Source: Halalkalicoccus sp. CGA53
GTDB taxonomy: Archaea > Halobacteriota > Halobacteria > Halobacteriales > Halalkalicoccaceae
Assembly (NCBI RefSeq): GCF_036429475.1
Contig: NZ_CP144124.1
Coordinates: 186,001-250,000 of the forward strand
Reading direction: 5' to 3'
DNA length: 64,000 bases
The translations under genes were made by a program, and so were the position numbers. The notes beneath the pieces are model-generated. The model was not told the DNA's origin and ran no database searches. It was given only the letters and a program-made list of their open reading frames with translations. The number at the start of each line of letters is the position of its first letter. Positions within the stretch are counted from its first letter, which is position 1. Positions 7,874 to 18,800 of this stretch are shown one piece after another.

Positions 7874-8302
7874 ATGTCACAGGACACTCGACACTCCGAT
7901 ACGGAAGCGGCTACAGATCATCAATCGGAGTGGGAGGTTCTTCGGTTGATATCACAGCCGACGCGAGCAGCACTCCTTAGCGACATTTTGGGACATCCAC
8001 AAGAGCTACCCAGCGTTCGTGAGTTCGACTATTTCAATCCGGACGTCAAACGGAGCAACATCGAGTACCATCTCAACAAACTCGTCGAGGCGAATATCGT
8101 CGAGAAGCAATCGCTCCCTCCAGGCGAACGGAAGCGTGACCTCCCCTCGACATTCTATGGACTCACCGACGAGGGGTGGTCTATTCTTGAAAAACACGGT
8201 CTCACGGACGAGCAGCCCGTCTGGAAGGCCGTAAACGAACGCGTAGAGAAACCGCCAGAAATCCAAGAAATAGAACAGATGAAACGACCGTCAACGGCGT
8301 AG
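7874..8302 (+). CDS. Small winged-helix transcription regulator
   Basis: A 142-aa protein with an ArsR-like winged helix: EVLRLISQPTRAALLSDILG (about 22-41) as the first helices, RSNIEYHLNKLVEANIVEKQ (about 59-78) as the recognition helix, and a wing ending in FYGLTDEGWSILEKHG. The TDEG end of the wing is common in haloarchaeal HTH regulators. No ligand-binding domain follows. A T/A-rich stretch at 7762-7780 between this gene and the divergent gene at 7187 probably holds both promoters. Target unknown. Confidence 0.7.
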   Translation: MSQDTRHSDTEAATDHQSEWEVLRLISQPTRAALLSDILGHPQELPSVREFDYFNPDVKRSNIEYHLNKLVEANIVEKQSLPPGERKRDLPSTFYGLTDEGWSILEKHGLTDEQPVWKAVNERVEKPPEIQEIEQMKRPSTA

Positions 8303-8475
8303 GTATCTCGTTGGCCCAATTTTCGATAGTTTGAGTAGCATCGAGGCGAGTCGGCACCAACTACGGTGATAATCTTAGTGTGAGAAGCTTGCTTATTGGC
8401 AGTTGTTAGACACCATCTTACCGGGCTCTTATCAACTGCAGTTGGTTTCGCTTACTGGGTAATTTCAATGCAATG

Positions 8476-9544
8476 TGAGGGTGTCATAGAACGATTAGCA
8501 CACCAAAGAGCAGGGTGAATGCTGAGGTGGCATGTGCTCAGCGACCCTGCGAGATGATCCTTCGGTAGAGTCGTTCTTCAATGCCGTGGAGACAGAGACG
8601 CTAGCGCTGTTCGAGCATCTCTCCTTCGAGTTCCTCGAAGAGTTCGACGTGTTCGCCCCGTCTCCGCCGGGGCGAACACGAGACCTTGAGCCACCAGAGA
8701 TGATGCGTGGCTTTCTCCATTGCTACTACAAAGACATCTACGGGGTTCGTCCTGGTGAACGGGAGCTTCAGAACACGTTCGTCTGGCTCGGCTGTGGGTT
8801 CGATCGACCGCCGTCAAGAGACGCGGTCGATCGGTTTCTCACTGACCTCGAACACGTCGTTGACGAACTCTTTGCTCAGCTCGTCGAGCAGGCCGCGGAG
8901 AGCGGCCTGCTCGAGTTGACCTACTCCGTCGATACACCGATGTGAGAACGATGCCTGCCGACCAAGATGCATCGAAATGCTACGATCCACCCGCTGAAGA
9001 GTACTATTACGGCTACGGTTGTACAATCGTCTCGACCGGACAAAAGATCCCGATTGCAGCGGAGTTCACCGAGAGCAACAAGCACCAGAAGAGATGGCGA
9101 TGCGCGTCACACGTGACGCGCTCGCTGTCAAACAGCCGATCTGGATGGTCGGTGACAGCGCCTACGATACGCTCGACTGGCACGACCACCTGCTGGCCGT
9201 AGGGGTCGTGCCAGTTGCCCCGTACAACCCACGAAACACTGACGAGCCGAACGACAGTGAGTACAGGGTCGAAGACCGCATCACCGAACACAGCGAGGAC
9301 GTTCAGTTAAAGCAATCGACGCTAGACGAGACGTACACCCGTCGGAGTGGAGTTGAACGTACCAACGACGCGGTCAAGGACTGCGGCCTCGGGCACGTCC
9401 GCGCCCGAGGCCGCGTTCACGCACGAGCACAGGTGTTCCTTGCACTGTGCCTTCGCATTGTCGTTGCAATCACCAACTACGAACGCGGAGACAATCCGGG
9501 AACTACCGTGATCACGGTATGAGAACTCTTCTATGACACCCTCA
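8476..9544. mobile_element. Decayed haloarchaeal IS with 16-bp inverted repeats
   Basis: TGAGGGTGTCATAGAA at 8476-8491 is exactly inverted at 9529-9544 (TTCTATGACACCCTCA), enclosing 1069 bp. The single gene inside is a transposase broken by frameshifts. I could not find a direct target duplication at the flanks, so the element is old or has rearranged flanks. Confidence 0.75.
8532..9522 (+). pseudogene. Transposase with two frameshifts
   Basis: The N-terminal part (8532-8945) reads ESFFNAVETETLALFEHLSF and later FVWLGCGFDRPPSRDAVDRF. It stops just where DST/VRTMPADQD should continue, so a base was lost near 8935. The middle frame (8942 to about 9090) carries YYYGYGCTIVSTGQKIPIAA. A second shift near 9090 leads to EEMAMRVTRDALAV, then MVGDSAYDTLDW (second catalytic Asp) and RRSGVERTNDAVKD (catalytic Glu), ending NYERGDNPGTTVITV. 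All three parts would join into one DDE transposase of about 330 aa. It is inactive as it stands. Confidence 0.8.
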
Positions 9545-10233
9545 TCACGCTGTCAAACCCACAATTGTGGACTCACTGACTACTTATAGAGTCACTCGAT
9601 ACCCCACTCTCGAAGTTTCTCAGCGACCAGCTCGGGGTTCTCCGTTGCAACAACCATCGCGGTTTCGCGGGCGTCGCCTCTGGTTGTGATCGTTCAAAGA
9701 GTTCATCAAGATGCTGTGTCGGACAGCGTGTACGGCCCTTGTGGTGCGCCGAGCCGTCCCCGCCAATCGGCCACCTGACGACCGGTTCTACCGACAATCA
9801 CCGGTCGAGTACGCCTTCTCGTGAGTGGCAACGCTGTCGCGTCGGCGGCGGTCAGCCGCCGACAGCTCCGTCTTCGCTTAGCGTAGCTCAACCGCTGCTG
9901 ACGACTCGTTAAGACAGAATCGGAGACTCAGATTGAGTTAGCTGGTGACGCTTTGTGAGGTACTGAGGTTCATCATTTCTCCCTCGACTTACCGTCGATC
10001 GAAATGGATCTCAGAAGCCAGTATCATATAGAGGGACGACTCCCTGTCGTCCGAGCAGCACTCAACGAGTACGACTGGGCGAGCGAACGAGACGCTCTCT
10101 CAGTGTGAGGACGATCTGATGGCCCTTCCTGGTGAAATTGATGCAAGTGTCTATGAGGGATTGAGAGACGTGCTATAGCGCCAGCCAGATGTCACGACAC
10201 TGAAATCCGACCATATGAGTGGGAAGAACGTGT
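9545..10233. other. Gene remnants between the IS and the giant operon
   Basis: No intact gene is visible. On the minus strand a tail reading ETAMVVATENPELVAEKLRE ends at about 9592 and looks like the true C-terminus of a lost protein. On the plus strand a short frame from the ATG at 10004 (MDLRSQYHIEGRLPVVRAAL) and a following piece ending at about 10178 look like scraps of another gene. The stretch is a junction of decayed DNA. No clear terminator is seen after the operon's last stop at 10234. Confidence 0.4.
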
Positions 10234-12819
10234 TCAGGACCAATCCCCATACCCGTATTCGAAGACGAGGTCATCTTGGTCATCGAAGATCCGCACGACG
10301 TCCCCCTCGGCCCGCCAGAGATGTGTCCCGAGACTCCAGTACAGATCAGTCATCGTGTCCTTTCCGTCGGCTGTCCAGACCGTTACTTCCTCGTCCGGGC
10401 CCAGTACGAATCCATTGGGGAACACGTATGCGTCGTCGATTGGTGTGTCAACAACCCCCTCATCAAGCCGGTCCATCAGTTGCCAGCCTGTAAAGTCGAT
10501 GGGCTCATCGCCGGTGTTTCGAAGCACGACGTGTTCATCCTCCAGTGGAACACCGGCGACATTCAAATCAATGGCAAGGTCCACCTCGTTAATTTCATCA
10601 ACATCGTGGACTTCGTCGACCTTATCGACTCCGTTGACCTCTTCGGCCTCGATGGCCTGTTTAAATTCTCTGACCTCATCGGCAGATCCTGATTGCGAGG
10701 ATTTCCTCTCGTTGTTATGGAGGCCGACGTCGGACCGGTCCTCAAGGATATCAAACCGCAGCCCTGACTCGAGCTGAGTATCGCCGATGCGGCTATGTCG
10801 ACCACTCCAGAGATAGCCCCTTCCGTCGATTCCCCTGGCGAACCGGTACTGACGAATCACCTCTCGCCCACCGAGCGGAACCTCCTCATCGATGATCCGG
10901 TAGGTCTCAGCTTCATCCGGGAGGAGGTCAGGATCAGGCCTAAGGATCTCCCCATTTGGACGGGGAATCTCCTCCAGTGGTAAACCCAGCGAGTCAGCGT
11001 CGAGCAACAGAGCACGTTCGAGCCTGAATTCGTCGCTTTCGGCGGTGAACGGATCCCCCAGGGACGCAGCATCGTCCCCGTCGGTCGATCGAACCGGGAC
11101 GAATGGGAACCAGTACGGGGGCACACTCGTCGAGAGTCGGTAGTCTGCACGCGCAGGCGCTGGTCCGCTCAGTGACTTCCGGAGAATGAGTCTGCCCTCA
11201 TCGTTTCGGATCTCCACGGAGTCTGCATCCGTCCATACTGATTCCAATCGATTACAGCCGATCGCATCGTTTTCCGGCGCCTCACCAGTGTACACCTCGA
11301 GTGTCCCGCCAACCGCGAGGGTTTGCTCGTCGATCGAGCAGACCGTCTCCGAGGAACCATCGGAACGCCCCGCATCGATCCGATATCCATCAAGAACGTA
11401 GCGGTCCTCACCTGGATTAGCGAGCCGAAGGTACTCAGCGTCCGGGTCTGTATTGGCCGTGGCAGCGTCGACGACGAGTCGTGGCTCGCGAAACTCCGTC
11501 CGATCGATCGACCGTCCGGTCGGCCCTTCCACCCGCCGTTCGAGCGCGAACACCAGGTTCGCCGTGTTGTCGCGCGAGAATACCACTTGTTCGACGGGGT
11601 CGCTCTGCCGACGCTCCCCCGCGGTCGGTAACATAAGTAATCCTGGCTCCTCGTGTCCGGGAAGCTCGTGCATAAACAGGTGCCATTCATCCTCAAGCAC
11701 CGGAGTCGCCGTTTCAATGATGCCGAACGAGTCGGTGATGGTGAGTTCTGGGATCCGAGAAAGCGTCCCAACCCCAGTCTGCAGGGGGATCCGGAACCAA
11801 TCGTTGCCGAACTGTAACGCGAACTCGACCAGTAGCAGCCGACTGAGCGCCGCGCCGTCCTCGGTGACGTCCGTGAGGTCGACGTCGGCCTGCTCGAACT
11901 CCCACCATTGTGGGGCAGGCATCCCAGGGACCGAGATTCTGGTCGGAACGATGGCCTCCGACCGCCCCTCGGTCGCGCCGTCCGAAGGTGGATCGAGCGA
12001 CTCACCGTCTGTGGGAGAGACCGAGTACCAGTCGAGTCGGTCGCCGCGGTACTCCGAAGCCTCGAAGACGGTCTCTGTCTCTTGGTCGCCCGTTGAGACC
12101 GCAAAGGAGTACTCGAGTCGTTCGGGGTTCCACGCGCCGCCCGACTCCTCGGTCGGCTCGTCGTAGAGCCCGACGTACCACCCGTAGTACGACTCGACAC
12201 ACCCCTCAAACTTTGCGGACCGATCCGCTTCGTTCGGCAGCGGCAGTTCGGACTCCTTCACGTCCTCCCAGTCGCTCCCGCCCTCGACGACCTCCTCGAT
12301 GTTCCCGACCGCTCTTCGGATCGACCGCGCGACGGCCGTCCCGTCGAGCGTCCGGCCGGCCATCACGTCGACATACCGTCGGTCGGGCGCCTCGAGTCCT
12401 CCCTCCGGTGCGGAGAGACGGAGTCGCTCGTCAAACTCATCCGGGGTAAACTCGCCGACGCCCCGTCGCTCCAGCAGCCGTAGGAACTGCTGGCCGGCCT
12501 CGGCCCGCAGCCGTAGCGGGGGATCGTCAGTCACGTGCTCTCGCTCGATAGTCGCTTCGAGCGGATCCCCAGGGTATGCGAACGGATCGACGTCCCCGCG
12601 GCCGCCGGCACGGTGATCGATCATGGTGAGACGGTCCTCCTCGATCTCGAGATCGGCTCGTACGGCCGAACCACCGTCAGTGCCCCGGAACTCGTTCACC
12701 TGCCACTGGCGGCTGAGAAGCCACAGCGGATCCCTGACCGCCGCTTGCAGCCCGTCGTCCATGTCGTCGCTCCGCGGACGTGGCTCCAGGCGAGTCCACG
12801 TCGTCCGCTGTTGCATCAT
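10234..12819 (-). CDS. 861-aa operon protein with lamin-tail-like domains
   Basis: The last gene of the operon. The N-terminus reads RLEPRPRSDDMDDGLQAAVR, then DPLWLLSRQWQVNEFRGTDG (about 30-49). I recognise this signature from large uncharacterised bacterial proteins, but it has no function I can name. Two lamin-tail-like beta-sandwich regions follow: about 454-540 (AEYLRLANPGEDRYVLDGYR) and about 749-861 (VVLRNTGDEPIDFTGWQLMD, then VFPNGFVLGPDEEVTVWTAD). Between them is a Val-Asp-rich linker near 725-748. No signal peptide or membrane helix. The ATG overlaps the TGA of the giant gene, so translation is coupled. Lamin-tail domains usually mediate binding or surface attachment, suggesting a structural or targeting role. 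Confidence 0.75.
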   Translation of the reverse strand: MMQQRTTWTRLEPRPRSDDMDDGLQAAVRDPLWLLSRQWQVNEFRGTDGGSAVRADLEIEEDRLTMIDHRAGGRGDVDPFAYPGDPLEATIEREHVTDDPPLRLRAEAGQQFLRLLERRGVGEFTPDEFDERLRLSAPEGGLEAPDRRYVDVMAGRTLDGTAVARSIRRAVGNIEEVVEGGSDWEDVKESELPLPNEADRSAKFEGCVESYYGWYVGLYDEPTEESGGAWNPERLEYSFAVSTGDQETETVFEASEYRGDRLDWYSVSPTDGESLDPPSDGATEGRSEAIVPTRISVPGMPAPQWWEFEQADVDLTDVTEDGAALSRLLLVEFALQFGNDWFRIPLQTGVGTLSRIPELTITDSFGIIETATPVLEDEWHLFMHELPGHEEPGLLMLPTAGERRQSDPVEQVVFSRDNTANLVFALERRVEGPTGRSIDRTEFREPRLVVDAATANTDPDAEYLRLANPGEDRYVLDGYRIDAGRSDGSSETVCSIDEQTLAVGGTLEVYTGEAPENDAIGCNRLESVWTDADSVEIRNDEGRLILRKSLSGPAPARADYRLSTSVPPYWFPFVPVRSTDGDDAASLGDPFTAESDEFRLERALLLDADSLGLPLEEIPRPNGEILRPDPDLLPDEAETYRIIDEEVPLGGREVIRQYRFARGIDGRGYLWSGRHSRIGDTQLESGLRFDILEDRSDVGLHNNERKSSQSGSADEVREFKQAIEAEEVNGVDKVDEVHDVDEINEVDLAIDLNVAGVPLEDEHVVLRNTGDEPIDFTGWQLMDRLDEGVVDTPIDDAYVFPNGFVLGPDEEVTVWTADGKDTMTDLYWSLGTHLWRAEGDVVRIFDDQDDLVFEYGYGDWS

Positions 12820-15800
12820 CCACCCCCACCCCCAAGCACTGTCTCCGTCCCGCCGGAGCGGACGACCTGGTCGCGGAAGAAGGCCGGCTCAAGGAGAGCG
12901 TCGACAGCCGTCCAGTCGTACCAGTCAAGCATCCGGAGGTCGACGAGCGGCTGTCGTCGCCTGGCGCCCGCGACCGGAAGGTAGAGCCCCGGCAGGAGGT
13001 GATCGATCCCGTTCATGTCGCCGTAGTCGACCGCTCGCCGGCGGGCCCACTCGCTAATCTCCGCGATTGCCGCCGCGATGTCGGAGAGCGTGAGCGACCG
13101 GTCGGGCGGCGGCGGGACGAGGAGGACGGCGTTGGGCGCGCGGTTACCGGGGTCGTTGTAGTGTAACGCGACCCCTGTCGTCTCGGTCTCGTGGGGGACA
13201 CTCTCGTGCCACTCGTCGACGAACAGGCCGACCATCCGCCCGTCGACATCCGCCGGGTCGAGGACCGGTCCGAACGCCGCAACCACCGACAGCCGGCCCG
13301 GCAGCGGATCGACCCCGTCAACGCCGACCCAGGTGTCTCCCGGCTCGTAGGGGACCTGACCGATCGTCAGTGGCTGGGCGTGGGTGCCGGTGAGCACCTC
13401 GCCGTAGGTCCTGGCCTCGCGGAAATGGTCGATCCGATCGCGGACCGTCGCTGCTCGTTGCAGCCATGTCTCCGCTGCGAGCTCCCGATCGTCCGGAACG
13501 AGGTCCTCGCTCGTGAACGTGGTCCGGAGCTCCCCCGGGTTCGTAGGCGTGAAGGGGGGCAAGACGACGAAGCCGTCGCCGAAGAGGGTTTCCAGCCGGT
13601 TGACCTCCGCTCCCACGCGGGCCTCGAGGGCGTCCTCCTCGTCCGGTGGCTCCATCTCGACCAGACGCCCACGAACACGCCGCAGCACCGCACGGGCCTG
13701 CACGCAGAGCTGACGTTCGGCATCGGGCGTACCGCCAACGGGAGTGCGCGGCGTCGCCCCCAGGACGCCGTATCGGGCGACCGCTGCCATCGGCCCGCGG
13801 AGGCTCTCGAGGATGCCCTCCCGGAACGCTTCGTCCACGGGCTCCTCGGCCACAACTCCGTCTATCGCCCGCTTCAGCTCGTCGATAGCGGACGAAAGCT
13901 CCTCGACGGTCGATTGAGCGCTCGGAACCGTCCCAGCCGTGTTGTCGGCGGGGAGCTCCTCCGGACCCTCCTCAACCAAATCCGCCACCGTCTCAAGGTG
14001 GGAGACGAACTCGGCGAGCGGGCTCGATCCCCCCTTCGCAGGCAGAGCCTCGAACAGCGCGGCGAGCGCCGGGTACTCTTCGACCGACGCCGAGAGGTTT
14101 CGAAGGAGGGTAGCCAGTTTCTTCGGGTCCTTTACCGCGTCCGGGTCGTACAGCCAAGCTGTCAATCCCGATATGAGCGGAATCGCCTCGATGTCCTCGC
14201 GGGAGAGATACCGAATGACCGATCCGGACGCAGCGAGGAACGCATCGAGGTAGGCAGCGACGACGACTCCGTCTGACCGATCCGCGAGTTTGCGTGCGAT
14301 TCGCTGGTCGTAGGCGAGCAGCCGGGACGGGTGTCCATCGTCGGCCGGCGCTGGGCCCTCAAGCAGCCGGTGGAGCCTTGCCCTGACCTCGGTGAGCGTC
14401 GACCGTTGCATATATCGGATCGACCCGCCGACGTCGGGGTTCTCGCCCGTGACGAGGAACAGGTCGTGGAGCCCGCTTCGGCTTACGGGATCGATCAGGC
14501 TGAGCGCGGCCGACGTGAATTCCTCCGGATCGACGTTCCCGAGGGCCAGCAGCGCGTCGACCGCCGCGATGTCCTCCTCGGTCAGCACGGTCCCGTCGGG
14601 CTCCATCCCCTCCCGTTCTTCGGCGATTCGCTCCCAGTCTGCCGCCTCGATCGCCGCCGCCAGCGCACCAAGGGGAGCGTTCTCTGCATTTAGGACGCTC
14701 GAGGCGTCGAGGATCGACAGCAAACGTCGGAGGTTCGGACACCGGGTTGCGAGCACCTCACCCGGGTCCGGCCGGTCCCTGGGTCCATCGCGGACGACCC
14801 GACCGTCGGCGGCGTAGACGACCTCGCCGTCGCTCTCAAGTATCGCCGCGACAGTGAATGGAGTGCCGGGCGCCACCGATGAGAGGTCGACCGAGGCGGT
14901 GAACGTGCCGTCAGCGTCCACGGAGACGCTCGTCTCGCGCTCGAACCAACCGCTGCCGTCGCTTCCCCAGATGGTGACCGCGACAGTTTCGTCGTCGTCC
15001 AACGGGGAGGCATCGGAGGGTAGGGCGTTGAGCGCGGAAGCAGTGCGGTTCAGGAAGCTTCCGATATCAGTCCCGAAGGTCGATCCGTCCGGCTCGGCTT
15101 TGTCCGCGAGCACGTCGGAATCAGCCAGTTCGCTCTCGACAGCACCCGCGATGATGGCGTCGGGCGATGAGCGAGCAGTGACCGGTTCACGGACGGCGCT
15201 CCGCGTGCTCGGTCCGACAGGCAACGATTCCAATAGACTGCGGAGTTCGCCCTCGAGTTCGTCAGCGTTGACTGAGTTCGAGAGTGCTCCGAGCTTCGAG
15301 AGTGGGACCTCTTTTTGAACGTCCTCGGCCGTCTCGGCGAGCCAGTCGACCTGTCCGGTCACCGTCCGCGACCGGTCGTCCATCTTGTCGCGTGCGGCGG
15401 TCGCTTCAGAGCCGGGCAGCAGTGGATCGCCGGCGAGCGCCTCCCAGCCTCCGTCGGATCCCGCGTCCTCGCCAATAGGCTCCCCATCATGGGGTCGCGG
15501 GAGGCCGGCGGTCGCGTCGCCGATCGAGTGATCGGCGTCAAGCAGCGCCAGACGCTCATCGAGGACCTCAGCCCACGTGTAAAGACCGGTCCAGGCAGCT
15601 CCTGCACGTTCTTCCATTACCTCAAGGGTCGCCTCGTCGAGGCCCGGCCCGCGTGCTTCGGTGGGATGGGTCAGGTCGTCTGCCCGCACCGGACGCGACT
15701 CCTGGACGAGCGTCCGCAAGCTCCGAGCGAACTCGAGGACGGCCGCGACGCTTATCACTTCCTCGCGTTCGGTCTCCGCGAACGCTAGCTCGACCGCTGA

Positions 15801-18800
15801 ATCCGCCGGGATCCCCTCCTCGGGGGGGTCGCGCAGCAGCCGGTAGGCAAGCAGCGACTCAAGCTCCGCTCGCGCCCCCTCCGCGTCGGATCCGAACAGG
15901 TAGAGGGTGTCGAGCGGGCCAAGCTCCAACTCTGACAGGGTCACGGTCGTCGATGTCGATCTGGGCTCGTCGTCCCCGTCCGTCCAGCGGATCGTCGCCC
16001 GACACTCGACCGAATCGGGGTCGGGAAGCAAGTGCTCGACCCAGGTCGCTATCGCGGGCTCCACCCGCCCGCGTGGAGTTCCCCTCGGGGGCTCCTCCGT
16101 CGCGTCCAACAAGACGCAGTGGCGGTGGGGGAAGCCGGTGTTCGTTCGCGGGGTCTGGACGACCGCTGGGTCGGGGAACGCCTCCCCCTTGGCTAGCGCG
16201 TCGATCGAGCCGCCGGCCCTCTCGAAGTTGCCCTGGCCGAGCTGGTGGACGCTCTCGGCGGTCAGCAGGTCGCCCGCGGCGCGGACGGCCGTCCGCAGCT
16301 CCTCGACGATTCCTTCAAGGACCGCGTACTCCGTGACGTCAACCTGGGCGTCTGGGAGTTCATCACCGCGGCCGAACGGGTAGCGATCCCATCGCTTCAC
16401 GAGGCGGTAGCCGTCGACGGTGTCGCGGCCGGCGAGCTCGGCCTTCCGGCCGTCGTCGCTCCCCCTGGTGTCGTCGGGCCGTTCGATCTTATCAACGATC
16501 GCCGGGAACGCCGAGCGGAACGCACGCAGGTATCGCATGAGATCCACCTCCTCGCGGTCCAGTTCCTCGGCATCGGCAAGGGTTTCCTCGTGCAGTCGCC
16601 GCTCGAACCGGAACCCGAGCAGTTGGCCAAGGGATCCACCCCGACGAACGCCCCTGATGAGCCACAGCCCCGCTCGGACCCGCTCTGGCGAGAGGTCAAT
16701 CCCCATGATGTTCCCGCCCTCGTCGGCTGTGTGCGCGTCGAGCCCACTCCGGAGCAACGCGGCCGTCGTCGCGTGTCCCTCGGATGGAGTGTGAATGTAC
16801 TCAGGTCCGGTCGCTTCGTCCAGGTTCGGTCGGAGTTCCTCAACGAACCCGTAGCCGCCGACGTACAACCCGGGATCGTCCTCGGCCCGACGGAGTAGCG
16901 AGTCGGGATCGTGCTTGGGTTCGTTCTGGGTTTCAACGGGGGCAGATGGCTTGTCGCTTCCCCGTTCTTCGTCCTCTGTTCGATGGTCGCGTACCTGTTC
17001 ATTGGACCCCCGACGTGCTCTCACTTGTTGACGGGGACGATCAGGTTCCTTCTTGGATTCGTCGTCCGATGGCTCGTCGGTCACGGGTTCTTCGTCCTCC
17101 GTCCGATGGTCGCGTCTTCTCGCACGTCGACGGGAACGATCGGACTCTTCCTCGCCACCGTCGGGGATCGTTCGGGAGTCGTCCCCCTCGAATTCCTCTG
17201 ATCCCTCGGAGTCGCCGAAGAACGAGCCGGAGAGCCCAGGCTCCACCGTCGTGAGCTGGACGTTGCCGTCCGGACCCGCCCAGGTCATCGCATCGAGACC
17301 GTCGCCCTCGGTCCCCTGAACCTCGCGGAGCTCCAGGAGGTCCTTCGTTGCGATCGACGTCCACCAGGCGTCGAGACGGTGGTTCGCGAGATCGAGCGTC
17401 TCGTGCATCGCCGCCGCGAGCGAGACGGGATCGCGGTCGCGGAGGTACGCCAGACTGTCGGCGTACTCGCTCGTCCGCGGATCGATCGACGTGGACGAGG
17501 AACCCTCCCGAGCGACGATCCGGAGAAGATCACCGTAACTCATCTCCGGATCGACGTCCGGCCGGAGCGCTAGCGCCGGCGGAACCGGGTCGTCGAGGCT
17601 GTCGAGCGGGCCACGGTCGTCCGTCCAGAGCGACGGCTCTGGCCATCCGTCCGGGTGATCGCTGAACTCGGCGCCGATCCTTCGTCTCGCGGTGATATAC
17701 GCTTGAAGCGTCCCGAACTGCAACAGGATCCGAAGCAGCGACCGGAGCGCGCCCGAGTCCCCGAAGTCGGCCGCGTTCTCGGCCATCACCGTCGGTTTGT
17801 CGGTCCCCCGGCTCTCCGCTACCATTCGCTCGACGAGGCCGATCGGGTCGTCGCTAGTCTCGATTTGCTCGACGAACCGCTTTCGCTGGGCGGTCATGCC
17901 CAGGCCCGCCCACTCCTCTCTGGAGAGGTCAAGGACGTCGAAGTCGATCCCCACCCACGGGTACGATGGGGCGTACGGAATGTGTACAGTGATTCGTTCG
18001 TCCTGCCAGAGATCGAGCGGGTGGCCGAGTTGGTCGATCGCGCGCGGGCTCCTCGCGAGCAGGATGTCGACGAACGCGTCGATGTTGGCGTCGACGTCGT
18101 CGTACGGCGAGACGATCCCTCTGTGTGGGGATCCGACCACGTCGTGGAACTGCTGGAAGTGGGAGAATCGCGGAATCCCAGAGTTGAGATCGAGCTGCGG
18201 GGTCAAGTCCCCATCAAAGGGGTACAGCGAGCCGACTCGCGGGTCCAGGTCGGTCGCCCCGGCGCGCTCAAGGGCGTTCCGGACGGTCCGACGGTGGCCC
18301 GGGAGAAACAGGTCGGCCACTTCGGAGCCCACCGGATCCTCCGTTTCGTGATCCTCGCCCGAGTAGACCATGGTCCGGTGGCGAACGTCGGAGGAGACGG
18401 CCGTCCGCTTAAGCAGGCGGATGAGCGCATCCTCGTCGACGTCCGAGCCGAACGGGAGTTCTGCCGCGGCGGCGCTCCACTGGGCGCCGAAGCCGACGAC
18501 GCGCTCGCGGAGCCGGTTCCGCATGAAACTGTCGAGGAGGGTCGGCGAGACTAGACGGGTTCCCCCGTCCTCGACGAGCCCGTACGATCCCTCGACGCCG
18601 CCCTCGTCCACAGACCGTGTTGACGCCGTCCGCTCTGGGGTCCTCTCGATCTCGCTGTTCGAGCCGGGGCCCAGTCCCTCGCGTGGCGTCGCCGGATCGA
18701 AGCTGAACCGGTAGAGCTCCCGTTCAGCTTGCTTGAGGTCCTCCGTCATGGAACGGGCGTAGAGGACGTCCTCCGACAGCGCGTCGGCCGTCGGGTCGCC

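Noticed and set aside
8476-9544. A target-site duplication for the second IS.
   Set aside because: The flanking 8-10 bases on the two sides do not match, so none is claimed.
11169-12209. A 346-codon minus-strand frame inside the 861-aa gene.
   Set aside because: It is out of frame with the conserved protein and has a Ser/Arg-rich composition typical of a shadow frame.
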